A DNA stretch of 64,000 nt, from assembly GCF_003013405.1 (NCBI RefSeq), contig NZ_PXZL01000025.1, forward strand, positions 30,797 through 94,796, in the 5' to 3' direction. The position numbers were made by a program, and so were the translations under genes. Source of the stretch: Brevibacillus formosus. Lineage in GTDB: Bacteria > Bacillota > Bacilli > Brevibacillales > Brevibacillaceae. The notes beneath the pieces were generated by a model. That model made no database searches and had not been told where the DNA came from. It was given only the letters and a program-made list of their open reading frames with translations. How positions within the stretch are numbered: the stretch's first letter is position 1; every line of letters starts with the position of its first letter. Shown here in pieces: positions 45,917-54,729 of the stretch.

Positions 45917-47824
45917 TTACTCTTCCAGTCCTATTTCAAATTTGGCACCCGTTGCATGCACGAGATAGGCGCCTTCCTCTATTTTTTCTACCGTGCAATT
46001 GACCAAGCTCGTTATTTTTTTGTTTGTCCGCAAGATGTAATACATTTCGCCGGAGAAATTGTTCATGTAGCCTGTCATTTTTTTATCCGTATGCGTGATA
46101 TACACATCCGTTTGCACATAGCTCTTAAGGCTTGCTGCAGCTTCGGAAGCAGTCTGACTACGTAACCATGGATACTGCTCGTAAATTTCTTCCAGCATGA
46201 ATTGAAAGTCTTTTACCAATTCCGGCCACGACTTGTTATTGCTTCTCCCCTTGTCCAACACATCGTCTGGATGAACAAAATGAGAAAAAACACCGATGGA
46301 TGTGATCGCATTCGTTATGTACCAATCATGAATGTCTGTGCGACTGTATCCGGAGGTAATACGGGGCAGCTCTATAATGCCATCTTTGGCCACGGAAAAC
46401 TCCTGGATGTATTCGTGTGTACTGTCTGATTCCGCATACAAGGAGGCAATGATCCTCAGATCAGGGAAGGACTTTTTCAGCGCTCGACGCCCTTCCTCTC
46501 CCATCACGTTGGAAGGTGGAACATACACCTGTATGTCATACGACGAGAAAACCTTCTTGATATAATCGTCCAGGTACGCAAGCGACTCAGCCATGCTTGC
46601 TTCATCAGGCCAAGCCTTATACTCGTAATGGCTCGCCGTCGCCTGATCGGTTACCAGCGATTGATGGTTGTATCCATGGATGCCCAATTCGCCACCCAAT
46701 TTCAACAAATCCCTGCCGTACGTGATCAGATTGTTTGAATCCGTTCCTTCTGTATCTGTGAAGGGGGCGGCAACTCGGTTATTGTAGGTTTTGATAATAG
46801 CTCCCGTGTAGGTCACATCGTAATCGGCAGCAAGCTTGATCATGTCCGGCCACCACACATCCCGAAAGAAGCTGGGAATATCTTTGCGGTACTCTCGGTA
46901 AATACTCGGCTCGATCCCCTGGCGAAAAGGAGCCGGAAAATCGTCAATATACATGACCTTCATATTGAAAATGGGGTACATGAAATCTTGATTCAGTGAA
47001 CTGATGCTACCAGCAATAAGTCCTCTGTTCATTGCAGATTGCATATTCGTCCCGTTATAGACCATGACCTTTCCCTGTCCATACTGGGTCTCCCATAGCA
47101 GTGGCATATTCTCGGCAGAAACAGCGTGAACCTTCGCTTGCCTATCCAGCTCTACAGGAATCGAGGAATTCTCAATGAATTCTGCGCCGATTTTTGCATC
47201 TTCTCCTTGGATCAAGAGATTGGATGTCATCTGAATGCCGTTTGTCACAATAGGGGGGTTGATGGAATTGATCCCTAGTTTTCGGTATATACGGTACAAG
47301 CTGTCATTGTATTCAGGCATACGTGAAAAAAACACATTTCCACCATCGTGCGCATATTGCATCATCGCATCCAGATTAGCTAACATGCCCAGATTTTCTA
47401 TGGTGACAATGACCGTCATGTATTGGGGATCGGGCTTCGAGAACTGCTTAACGTCAGCGAGATCGTACTCCTTTTTCATATACTGCAGCACTTGCTCCAT
47501 ATTCCTCGCGATTGCCATGCTGCTCTCATCCTTGGAATCTTGCAGAATAAGGAATTTCTCCCTTGCTAGCTTGGCGATTTCCTCCTGACTGATCGCGTTT
47601 TGCTTCGGCTCGTCAGTCTGCATTCCCGAGCCTCCCGCTTTATTGCTGCTTACCTGAAGGATGAACTGAGATCGGGTAGCTTCTATGGTGATCCCCAGAA
47701 TCGCCACAAAGATCAGAATGATGTAGATGTTTTTTTTCAGGGAAATATCGTTGGACCTCGCCTTGCTCCACTCTCTGTCCTTTTCCCTGTCCCTTTTCCT
47801 TCTCGTGTACCTTGTCATTCTCAT
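45917..47824 (-). CDS. PelA-deacetylase-like membrane protein (DUF2194)
   Basis: 635 residues. A strongly basic N-terminus, one membrane helix (about residues 32-50), then a large outside portion: a Rossmann-like domain (residues 80-300) and a polysaccharide-deacetylase-like domain with MYIDDFPAPF (metal Asp), GIHGYNHQS (His pair) and VYVPPSNVMG. It corresponds to the deacetylase part of PelA; there is no glycoside hydrolase domain. ATG 47824 overlaps the pelE stop as ATGA. Likely removes acetyl groups from the polymer outside the cell. Confidence 0.82.
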   Translation of the reverse strand: MRMTRYTRRKRDREKDREWSKARSNDISLKKNIYIILIFVAILGITIEATRSQFILQVSSNKAGGSGMQTDEPKQNAISQEEIAKLAREKFLILQDSKDESSMAIARNMEQVLQYMKKEYDLADVKQFSKPDPQYMTVIVTIENLGMLANLDAMMQYAHDGGNVFFSRMPEYNDSLYRIYRKLGINSINPPIVTNGIQMTSNLLIQGEDAKIGAEFIENSSIPVELDRQAKVHAVSAENMPLLWETQYGQGKVMVYNGTNMQSAMNRGLIAGSISSLNQDFMYPIFNMKVMYIDDFPAPFRQGIEPSIYREYRKDIPSFFRDVWWPDMIKLAADYDVTYTGAIIKTYNNRVAAPFTDTEGTDSNNLITYGRDLLKLGGELGIHGYNHQSLVTDQATASHYEYKAWPDEASMAESLAYLDDYIKKVFSSYDIQVYVPPSNVMGEEGRRALKKSFPDLRIIASLYAESDSTHEYIQEFSVAKDGIIELPRITSGYSRTDIHDWYITNAITSIGVFSHFVHPDDVLDKGRSNNKSWPELVKDFQFMLEEIYEQYPWLRSQTASEAAASLKSYVQTDVYITHTDKKMTGYMNNFSGEMYYILRTNKKITSLVNCTVEKIEEGAYLVHATGAKFEIGLEE

Positions 47825-48798
47825 TTTGTATCGCTCATCTCTTTCGAAATCGTCTCTGTTTCCTGTGCAACAGCGACTTCCTCCCAAGTGCTGTCTTGCT
47901 CATCATCTTCCGGATTGTTCCAGTAGCGGATCATCATCAGCGTAGCGTGGGAGATTTTAACCGACGAGCTTTTTAACCGATTCATTTCTGCCACAAAACC
48001 TGCGTAGTCTCTGATCGTAAAGAAGCGCTTAAGCGACATGACATATGGCTGCTCGCTTCCCGGATGATACTCATGAAACAATTGACAGTACTGTGCGGCT
48101 TTTTCATAGGACTGGTTCACCAGCTCGCAATTGATCTTGTCCACAAAATAGCTTTCTTCTTCCTGATAAATGTCCAATAATGACTCCAGAACAAACGAAT
48201 ACGTGTAGCTGTATTTCACAAAGGTGCGTTGATCAATGAGTGAACTGTCCAGATACTTCTTCAAAACGTCTGCGTAGGCGCGTAAAACCTCAAGATCCTG
48301 CTTGTTCTCCTCGTATTTCACTGATAAATCCTGCAGTTGAAGCTGAAGGTTGCGCCGCATTTCCGTTAGAGCGGCTGCCGCATAGTGAACCGTTTCCGAA
48401 TCCTCGTTTTGCAAAGCCGTCTCCAGTGTGCCGATCTGCCATATGGTCTGCTCTTTCAAGACATCGATCAGCATCTTTCGGCGCGTGCTAGTGTCGTTCA
48501 AAAACAAAATGTCCTCAACCGGTACGATGTTCATTTCCTTTTCCATGTCCGCTCTTCGGAAAATATTCGATCCTTCCGCTAGTTTCAGCAAATCGCTCTC
48601 TAGCATCAGTTCATTCACATTCTTTTTCGATGTTCGTTTGTACACATCGGTAATCCCCAATAACAAGAGGCCAAAAATGGGAAGAAAGCCAGTAACAAGC
48701 ATTCGCATAATAAGCACCTGCTTGTTTTTGCCGCGGCTTTGCACCCAACTGTAACCAACAGACACCAAGACATGGAGGAGGAGGACTAGTTTAAGCAT
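47821..48798 (-). CDS. PelE-like membrane protein
   Basis: 325 residues. Two N-terminal membrane helices (residues 3-20 and 31-50) are followed by long helices and TPR-like segments, as in PelE, which partners PelD. Identity is by layout and gene position between pelD and pelA; sequence motifs are weak. ATG 48798 has AAGGA 8 bases upstream; an ATG at 48807 is also in frame. Overlaps the end of the fusion gene by 8 bases. Confidence 0.75.
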   Translation of the reverse strand: MLKLVLLLHVLVSVGYSWVQSRGKNKQVLIMRMLVTGFLPIFGLLLLGITDVYKRTSKKNVNELMLESDLLKLAEGSNIFRRADMEKEMNIVPVEDILFLNDTSTRRKMLIDVLKEQTIWQIGTLETALQNEDSETVHYAAAALTEMRRNLQLQLQDLSVKYEENKQDLEVLRAYADVLKKYLDSSLIDQRTFVKYSYTYSFVLESLLDIYQEEESYFVDKINCELVNQSYEKAAQYCQLFHEYHPGSEQPYVMSLKRFFTIRDYAGFVAEMNRLKSSSVKISHATLMMIRYWNNPEDDEQDSTWEEVAVAQETETISKEMSDTK

Positions 48799-50995
48799 AG
48801 GCGCCATCCTTCAAGGAGAAGCGATCCTGATCTTTTTCCTGCACAATTCTCGATGCAATACCGAGTCTACCAAGCCTATCAATCACGATATTGGCTTCCT
48901 GCTCATTGGAATTGGAGAGAATAATATAGACATCTCCTGCTTCGTCCATTCCCATATAATCTGCTTCGCGAAGAGAACTGGCGATGTAGGTAGAAAGTGT
49001 CTGAAGATCCATTTGCCCAAAATCCACTGCCAAGAGGGTAAAGTCGGTGTTCAATTGTTGCTTGGCATCCCTTTTGTTCTTCACCATTGCTGAAAAATAA
49101 GCAGGAATCAGGATAGAGGTATCTTTCAGGTAGCGGTCCTTTTGTGTGGAGTTTAAGTATCGGAGAGAACGGGACAAAGCGGATGAGATCAATTGAACGG
49201 CCACTTGGAACAGGTTTTGGGTGTACATGGTGAAATTTTCAAATCCGAGCTGTTGCAATGTGACCACCGCAACTATTTTTCCCTTGTCAAAAATAGGAGC
49301 TGCTATAAGGGGCATGTCGTGACGCATCTCTTTATTCACGATGATCTTCTTCCCTGTCATTAATTCAGTAAGATAAGCATGCTCACTCATTTTCAGCGAG
49401 CGTGGCAGATCAAAGCCCGCTTTATTCGATTTGGCCATCAATCGCAAGAAAGAGCCATTTTGATTCATTGTATAAATGGCGATCTCATCGGACTTCATGA
49501 TTCTTTCCAATACCTTAACTGATTTCTGCAATACGCGTTCAGGCTCGAGACTGTCCAACTCCTTGGTAATGCTGTAGATTTTTCCGAAGCTGTCTTCCGA
49601 ATTCACGATCTGCTGCTGCAATTCTTGCTTGACCAACAGCACATCATTGTAAATGTCCTTTAAAAAATCATACTTTTCTTCAATGGCTTGCCTTTGCAGC
49701 TCCTTTGACAATACGTCCCTGTTTCGTTTGTCGATGGAATAACCGACGGCAATCCCGATAATAAAGTAGACAGCGATATGAAACAGAACATTCGCGTCAT
49801 ATAAGAGCGATACGACATCGCGACCGTTATGCAGGCTTTCTCCGATGAAAAGTCCACAGGCCAGGATGACAGACAAGAGGGATTGCTTCGTTCCGTAAAT
49901 AGCGCCAATCAAAACGATGTAAATCAGCTTGAGATCAAAGACACCGCTATTAACCGTTCCAACTGTGGCGAAAATCACCAGAAGGAAAGCAAGAATGTTC
50001 TCTATGTACGGCCTTGCATCCCATGAATAGAGCCATTGGATCGTTTTCTTCGCTTCGCTCTCCTGCTCTTGTTCTTTCTCTGCGATGGTCGCTTGATACC
50101 ACTGCGCCGTTTTTTCCAGTCCCTCTGCCAATGAATACATCGGAACCCAGTCTAGTCTTCTCTTTGCCCGCGAATTGTCCAAAACCGACTTATCCACGTC
50201 TCCTGGGCGTTTCTCCCTTTGTAATATTCCCTGGAGAGGCTGGTTAGCCCCGAGAATGTCAATCAGCTCATTAATGCTGCTCTCCTGATTCGTAGACAAA
50301 TTCATCACACCGGTATCATCCGTGGTAACGGAACGGAAAATGGCATCAGCTACATCCTCTACATAAATAAAATCTCTCGTTTGGCTGCCATCCCCGTGCA
50401 AAACGATTTCTTTCCCATGGTTGATCTGGGTTAAAAAAGTAGAGATGACGCCGCCTTCCCCTACTGAACTTTGTCTGGGGCCATACACATTTGCCAAGCG
50501 AAAGGCTGCCGTTCGCAAGCCGTACATTTCCGTCCATTTGCGGCAATACAATTCGCCAATATGCTTGTTTATTCCGTAAACAGATACCGGATCACACGCT
50601 GAATCTTCAAGTAACGGTGTATTTTCATTCATGCCGTAAACGGCGGCTGATGACGCAAAAATAAATTTGGACACGCCATATTTGCTCGATAGCTTCAGCA
50701 TATTCACGAGTCCAAGAATGTTCGTATTCGTATCCAGCAAAGGATCTTCCATGGATGCAGCAACACTCACTTGAGCCGCTAAATGTACGACGACATCGAA
50801 CCTGTTGCTTTTAAATACTTCATCACATTTTTTATCCGCTACATCCAGTTCGTATGCCTTATGCGGAAATGTGACGTTCCTCTGATTGCCTGAACTGAGA
50901 TTGTCGAGGATGAAAACTTTATACCCTTCCTTATAAAATCTCTCCGCGACAAAAGAACCGATGAACCCATAACCACCTGTGATCAAAACTTTCAT
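48791..50995 (-). CDS. UDP-sugar C4-epimerase fused to PelD-like c-di-GMP receptor
   Basis: 734 residues. Residues 1-310 are an extended SDR epimerase (GGYGFIGS; catalytic Ser115/116 and Tyr140-x3-Lys144), as in GalE and PelX, which supply UDP-GalNAc. Then about four membrane helices (330-430), a coiled coil, a GAF domain (about 470-600), and a degenerate GGDEF domain: EAGDV replaces GGDEF, while an RxxD inhibitory-site motif (Arg676-x-x-Asp679) sits exactly five residues before it. That combination is the c-di-GMP receptor PelD. A single chain thus links precursor supply and c-di-GMP control. ATG 50995 overlaps the CheY stop by 4 bases. Confidence 0.87.
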   Translation of the reverse strand: MKVLITGGYGFIGSFVAERFYKEGYKVFILDNLSSGNQRNVTFPHKAYELDVADKKCDEVFKSNRFDVVVHLAAQVSVAASMEDPLLDTNTNILGLVNMLKLSSKYGVSKFIFASSAAVYGMNENTPLLEDSACDPVSVYGINKHIGELYCRKWTEMYGLRTAAFRLANVYGPRQSSVGEGGVISTFLTQINHGKEIVLHGDGSQTRDFIYVEDVADAIFRSVTTDDTGVMNLSTNQESSINELIDILGANQPLQGILQREKRPGDVDKSVLDNSRAKRRLDWVPMYSLAEGLEKTAQWYQATIAEKEQEQESEAKKTIQWLYSWDARPYIENILAFLLVIFATVGTVNSGVFDLKLIYIVLIGAIYGTKQSLLSVILACGLFIGESLHNGRDVVSLLYDANVLFHIAVYFIIGIAVGYSIDKRNRDVLSKELQRQAIEEKYDFLKDIYNDVLLVKQELQQQIVNSEDSFGKIYSITKELDSLEPERVLQKSVKVLERIMKSDEIAIYTMNQNGSFLRLMAKSNKAGFDLPRSLKMSEHAYLTELMTGKKIIVNKEMRHDMPLIAAPIFDKGKIVAVVTLQQLGFENFTMYTQNLFQVAVQLISSALSRSLRYLNSTQKDRYLKDTSILIPAYFSAMVKNKRDAKQQLNTDFTLLAVDFGQMDLQTLSTYIASSLREADYMGMDEAGDVYIILSNSNEQEANIVIDRLGRLGIASRIVQEKDQDRFSLKDGAYA

Positions 50996-51411
50996 ACTAA
51001 CACCTCAGCTATTTGTTTCACCTGTCTGTCCCCACGACGGACATCTACCCCTGTTCCCAACACTTTTTGGACAGCCCATTCGATTCGCTCCAGTTGCAGC
51101 GGCTTCGCTATGAAATCCCGCGCCCCTGCCTGAATCGCCTTGATGACAGTATCGTTCCTAGACACTGCTGAGCAAATAATGATCTTGGCATCCTTGTCCA
51201 ACTCCATAATTTTGCGTGAAGCAGTCAAACCGTTCATGCCGGGCATGGTGATATCCATCGTGACGAGTGATGGTTTGTACAAGCAGTAATTTCTAACAGC
51301 CTCCTCTCCCGAAGCAGCTTCCGCAACGACATGCAATCCTAACGACTCAAATATGTTCCGCAGCACATGTCTCGTAAACGCCGTATCATCAACAATCAGA
51401 ATGCTATTCAT
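50992..51411 (-). CDS. Stand-alone CheY-like receiver
   Basis: 139 residues. Receiver fold with VDDTAFTR, phospho-acceptor Asp53 (TMDITMPGMNG), CSAVSR and FIAKPLQ (Lys); a 20-residue tail follows. No output domain, so it likely acts by binding a protein. First gene of the Pel-like operon, suggesting phosphorylation input to polymer production. Upstream on the minus strand a TATAAT (51460-51465) could be the operon -10, without a convincing -35. Confidence 0.9.
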   Translation of the reverse strand: MNSILIVDDTAFTRHVLRNIFESLGLHVVAEAASGEEAVRNYCLYKPSLVTMDITMPGMNGLTASRKIMELDKDAKIIICSAVSRNDTVIKAIQAGARDFIAKPLQLERIEWAVQKVLGTGVDVRRGDRQVKQIAEVLV

Positions 51412-51606
51412 CCAAAAACGCTGTCTCCCATCCTATCCATATATCCTTTGGACTATTTTATTATAGTAATATATTCCTAATAACAGTACCAACCAAAACT
51501 ATTGCCTATTACCTTTTATTTTCATAGGCACAAAGCCCTCTATTCCGTAGCTTTACCCATTCTACTAGGATCATCTCAACAATTTCTGAACAACAGACAA
51601 AATAGA

Positions 51607-51648
51607 AGAACAGGGACAGTTACCTATACGGCAACTAATCCCTGTTCT
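51607..51648. repeat. Inverted repeat in intergenic region
   Basis: AGAACAGGGA and TCCCTGTTCT pair perfectly around a 22-base loop. The 51412-51785 interval holds this, the candidate -10 of the Pel operon and the ggt remnant; nothing else was seen. Confidence 0.55.
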
Positions 51649-51671
51649 TCCTCCTACTATTCTACTATCTA

Positions 51672-51764
51672 CCTCGTCAAGAAGCCCGGATTACTCGTGT
51701 GAAATGTCCTTTTGCCAGGCTCCAGGCAATTGTCGTGAGCAGGGCCCAGCGAGAAGTTTTGACC
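51672..51764 (-). pseudogene. Remnant of a gamma-glutamyltransferase gene
   Basis: About 93 bases align to the intact ggt at 55062-55155 in the same direction; over 84 bases I count 13 mismatches by eye (about 85 percent). On the minus strand it still encodes NFSLGPAHDNCLEPGKRTFHT in two overlapping parts with PGFLT, versus NFSLDPAHDNCLEPGKRTFH in the intact gene. No longer flanked by the rest of ggt. It marks the outer edge of the AT-rich block. Confidence 0.8.
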
Positions 51765-51785
51765 TTAAGCTCATTACGATTTTCC

Positions 51786-52118
51786 TTACGTTCTAAGATT
51801 GTTCTTTTGTTCCCTTTTACCAAGAAGATCTTTAGCAAGTGTGAGATACCACGCAACTATTTCTATAAAAGCAAGGATAACAAACCATGCCCATATTTCC
51901 CCTTGGGTAAGTTCGGACAACAGGTTATCAATTTCCGTACCAGAACCGCGCACCAAAGACTGCAAAAAAAATACAATTGGACCGAAAATAGAGAAAAATA
52001 GAGTGATCACCGAAAAAAGGGTACGCCGTTTCCGAATTAGATACACAATACTACTGATTATTGTTATGAGAATAAATATATAATAGACATTCCACACCCA
52101 TGGAGGTAAGGTTTCCAT
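51786..52118 (-). CDS. Small membrane protein next to TetR regulator
   Basis: 110 residues with about three hydrophobic helices (residues 8-27, 32-54, 75-95) and a charged C-terminus. ATG 52118 follows AAAGGAGGG at a good distance. It lies 17 bases after the tetR stop and is probably co-transcribed with it. AT-rich. I recognise no family; being in a TetR operon, it might confer or sense resistance, but this is a guess. Confidence 0.65.
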   Translation of the reverse strand: METLPPWVWNVYYIFILITIISSIVYLIRKRRTLFSVITLFFSIFGPIVFFLQSLVRGSGTEIDNLLSELTQGEIWAWFVILAFIEIVAWYLTLAKDLLGKREQKNNLRT

Positions 52119-52135
52119 GGTAGCCCTCCTTTCCA

Positions 52136-52732
52136 TCAGTCAAGCTCCAGGATTTGTTTGATCAGTTGCTCTACTTCATCGAGCGAATAACCATTCGAAA
52201 CAAAGCTATTTTGAAGATTATATCCATCAAGTACGGCAACTATCTTTCTTGAAGTTATATCCAAATCTAGATTTGCAGAAAGTTTATTAGCTTGTTTCCC
52301 CTTTTCCAAGACCATACATATTAATTTAAACCATTCCCGATAATAGATAGACATCCTCTCTTTGACGTTTTCATTCCTAACAGCAATAGAACAAAATTCA
52401 AAAAAAAGCGGAATCCAATTATCTTCATTGCTTAACTTATAGAATATATTTATGCCTTGACTAATTATGCTTTCAAAGGTGGTATTGGAATTTAACAAAG
52501 GTAGAAAATTCTGCTTATAAACTGACAACTTATGATCCATAAATTCTAAAAAGAAGTCTTCTTTACTTTTAAAGTGCAAATAAAATGTCCCTTTTGTATA
52601 TCCAGCCTCCTTTGCCAATAAATCAATCGAAGCTTTTTCATAGCCATATTGCCCAAAAACCTTGAAAGCTGCATCCATCAACCTTTGATAAGATTCGTTG
52701 CTTTTTTGCGCATGTTTGCTTACTTTATCCAT
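52136..52732 (-). CDS. TetR-family transcriptional repressor
   Basis: 198 residues. The N-terminal helix-turn-helix is clear: LMDAAFKVFGQYGYEKASIDLLAKEAGYTKGTFYLHFKSKEDFF (given here as family-typical, residues 17-60); the C-terminal ligand domain is unassigned. A perfect 20-bp palindrome lies 70 bases upstream, between this gene and the divergent hydrolase, so it probably represses itself and that gene. AT-rich, unlike the core genes. Confidence 0.9.
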   Translation of the reverse strand: MDKVSKHAQKSNESYQRLMDAAFKVFGQYGYEKASIDLLAKEAGYTKGTFYLHFKSKEDFFLEFMDHKLSVYKQNFLPLLNSNTTFESIISQGINIFYKLSNEDNWIPLFFEFCSIAVRNENVKERMSIYYREWFKLICMVLEKGKQANKLSANLDLDITSRKIVAVLDGYNLQNSFVSNGYSLDEVEQLIKQILELD

Positions 52733-52802
52733 TTTACATATACTCCCTTTTTTGACAATATTCTATTTACTCCATATCCCTCTCATGCTATATTGTATTA
52801 CA

Positions 52803-52822
52803 AATACTAACCGGTTAGTATT
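52803..52822. promoter_or_regulatory. Palindromic operator of the TetR regulator
   Basis: AATACTAACCGGTTAGTATT is a perfect 20-base palindrome in the divergent gap, 26 bases before the hydrolase GTG. Its length and symmetry fit a TetR dimer site. Confidence 0.75.
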
Positions 52823-52847
52823 AATTTATTCAAAGGAGTTGTTCTTA

Positions 52848-53558
52848 GTGCATTTCAAAAATAAGCTTATTGCTCTCACTATCACAGCCCTCAGCATTTC
52901 TAGCCTCCCCATTTTTGCTCATGCTTCCAATGGTACTCAGGTAGGGCTTTTAGACTTAACATCTTCTGAAGTACAAGAGGAGTTAGCAAAGGAAGAAAAG
53001 GAAACAAAATTCAATAAAGAGCAAAGAAGTAAAGCGAAAAAAAGAAAAGAAATTAATAATTTGGATGACTTAAAGAAAAATGCACCTGAAAAATATAAAG
53101 AAATTCAAAATGAACAAGCCAAGCTAACAGCCCTTGCATCGAGCGGAAAAATGGGGACTGTTGGTGATATACTTATTACTTATGACAACGAAACAAGTGG
53201 TTGGAATCACGGTCATGCTGCCATTGTGAGGAAAAACAATGATTATATTGTAGAAGCTTGGCCAAAAGAGGGAGTACGCGTGTACAAAAATAACTGGGGA
53301 AATCGCTTCGACTCCGCTTACAAATTTTATGTGAAAGGCGCAGATGACACTGACTTTAATAACGCACAAAAATATGCCTACTCTCAATTAGGGAAACCTT
53401 ATCAACTAAACGTACAAAAACACTTTACTGATGCCTATTACTGCTCACAACTTGTTTGGAAATCTTGGTATGAACAAGGCTTTGATGTCGATGCTGATGG
53501 CGGCTTTCTCGTAACTCCTGCAGATATTGACGACTCGAAATTAACTGTAGAATATTAA
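52848..53558 (+). CDS. Secreted permuted papain-fold hydrolase (YiiX/YycO-like)
   Basis: 236 residues. GTG 52848, preceded by AAAGGAG, gives a signal peptide (residues 1-26, AHA-S). A charged coiled-coil stretch (residues 45-95) precedes a YiiX-like domain: GDILIT, GWNHGHAAIV (His123), and DAYYCSQLVWKSW (Cys199). The His-before-Cys order is that of permuted NlpC/P60-like enzymes, some of which hydrolyse peptides or acyl-amides. Controlled probably by the TetR palindrome. Followed by a terminator. Confidence 0.8.
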   Translation: MHFKNKLIALTITALSISSLPIFAHASNGTQVGLLDLTSSEVQEELAKEEKETKFNKEQRSKAKKRKEINNLDDLKKNAPEKYKEIQNEQAKLTALASSGKMGTVGDILITYDNETSGWNHGHAAIVRKNNDYIVEAWPKEGVRVYKNNWGNRFDSAYKFYVKGADDTDFNNAQKYAYSQLGKPYQLNVQKHFTDAYYCSQLVWKSWYEQGFDVDADGGFLVTPADIDDSKLTVEY

Positions 53559-53565
53559 AGTAAGA

Positions 53566-53600
53566 TTAAGAGTGTGTGAAAAGCACACTCTTAATTTTGA
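53566..53600 (+). terminator. Terminator after the hydrolase gene
   Basis: TTAAGAGTGTG and CACACTCTTAA form an 11-bp stem with a 7-base loop, followed by TTTTG. Confidence 0.8.
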
Positions 53601-53639
53601 ATTTTCAGTATCGCATCACAAGTTAGGGGGGATTATGTA

Positions 53640-54680
53640 ATGAAATCATTCTTATCATTAAAATCACTCATAGTTACGATGTTAATTGGTTGCAGCATAA
53701 TTTTCACATATATAACACTAACTCCACTTTTAATGAAAGCACAAACACTAACTATATTCGATAACAAATACTTGTTTTTATATTCAAATCCCTTTAAAAA
53801 CAACACCTATATTATATCAACAGATGATGGCCGATCTTTTCACAAAACAACTTATGACATTAATGATACTCCCTCTTTAATTAGAAACCACAATAATGAA
53901 CTAATTTTACCAGCAGAGCACATTTCAAAAAAATATATTGTAAAGGATGACTACTCTATTTCAGAACAAAGCCAGGAGGCTCCGTACTCATTCCTTATCG
54001 ATCTACAGGATATTCTAATTGAGGGATTGAACGTTAGTTATGCGGAGAATTTGCTTCGAGTTAATGATCGCAAAATGAATAAAACATATAAAATTAAACT
54101 ACCTGCTTACTTAGCAAATGCAACGTATGACCAGAATAACATTTATGTTTTGAATTACAATACTACAACTGAAAAGAATGAAATCCATATTATTAATAGA
54201 ACAACAGGCACCCTTACACACTCCTATATAATTAGTGAAGGGGCAACTGAAATGCTAGTAGTAAATGACTATCTCTTTCTTTCAACAGACAATAGTTTAA
54301 CAAAATTAGACATACGTTCTGGAAAAATCGAGTATATAAAGTATCCTTCGAATGTAGCTTTTGCGGATACTTTATATCTTGACCAAAACAACGATTTGTT
54401 TGTTTGCTTTGTAGATTTTTCCGGTAATGCTGGATTACTCATATTAAATAAAAATTATAACTCTATTGATAAAAATATTAATTTAAACTTAGGGTACATG
54501 AAGTCTAAGTTTGAAAAAAATAAATTATACATACTATCACAAATGAAAGACCATACAGAAGACGGGGCAAAGTTTGCAGTAGTGGATTTGAGATCGCTAA
54601 AAATTGAACAGACATTTCAATTGCCTGTTCTCGATACCAAAGTACAGGATTTTCTTGTTTTAGATGAAACTCAGACATAA
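53640..54680 (+). CDS. Unrecognised membrane-anchored, beta-propeller-like protein
   Basis: 346 residues. One N-terminal helix (residues 9-33) anchors or exports it; the rest alternates short beta-like strands with loops (NNIYVLNYN, EIHIINRTTGTL, DYLFLSTDNSLTKLDIRSGKIEYI, KLYILSQMKD), as in a seven-bladed propeller. Very AT-rich and Asn-rich, unlike flanking core genes, suggesting recent acquisition. ATG 53640 follows AGGGGGG. Function unknown; possibly linked to the hydrolase upstream. Confidence 0.65.
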   Translation: MKSFLSLKSLIVTMLIGCSIIFTYITLTPLLMKAQTLTIFDNKYLFLYSNPFKNNTYIISTDDGRSFHKTTYDINDTPSLIRNHNNELILPAEHISKKYIVKDDYSISEQSQEAPYSFLIDLQDILIEGLNVSYAENLLRVNDRKMNKTYKIKLPAYLANATYDQNNIYVLNYNTTTEKNEIHIINRTTGTLTHSYIISEGATEMLVVNDYLFLSTDNSLTKLDIRSGKIEYIKYPSNVAFADTLYLDQNNDLFVCFVDFSGNAGLLILNKNYNSIDKNINLNLGYMKSKFEKNKLYILSQMKDHTEDGAKFAVVDLRSLKIEQTFQLPVLDTKVQDFLVLDETQT

Positions 54681-54710
54681 TGTCAGCAGCAAGCTCTGGC
54701 ATTATGTCTG
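54672..54710. repeat. Inverted repeat at the end of the unknown gene
   Basis: CAGACATAATG and CATTATGTCTG pair perfectly with a 17-base loop; the stop codon of the upstream gene lies in the left arm. No T run follows on either strand, so it is only a possible terminator between the convergent genes. Confidence 0.55.
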
Positions 54711-54729
54711 AAAAAAGTATTTTAGTTCC

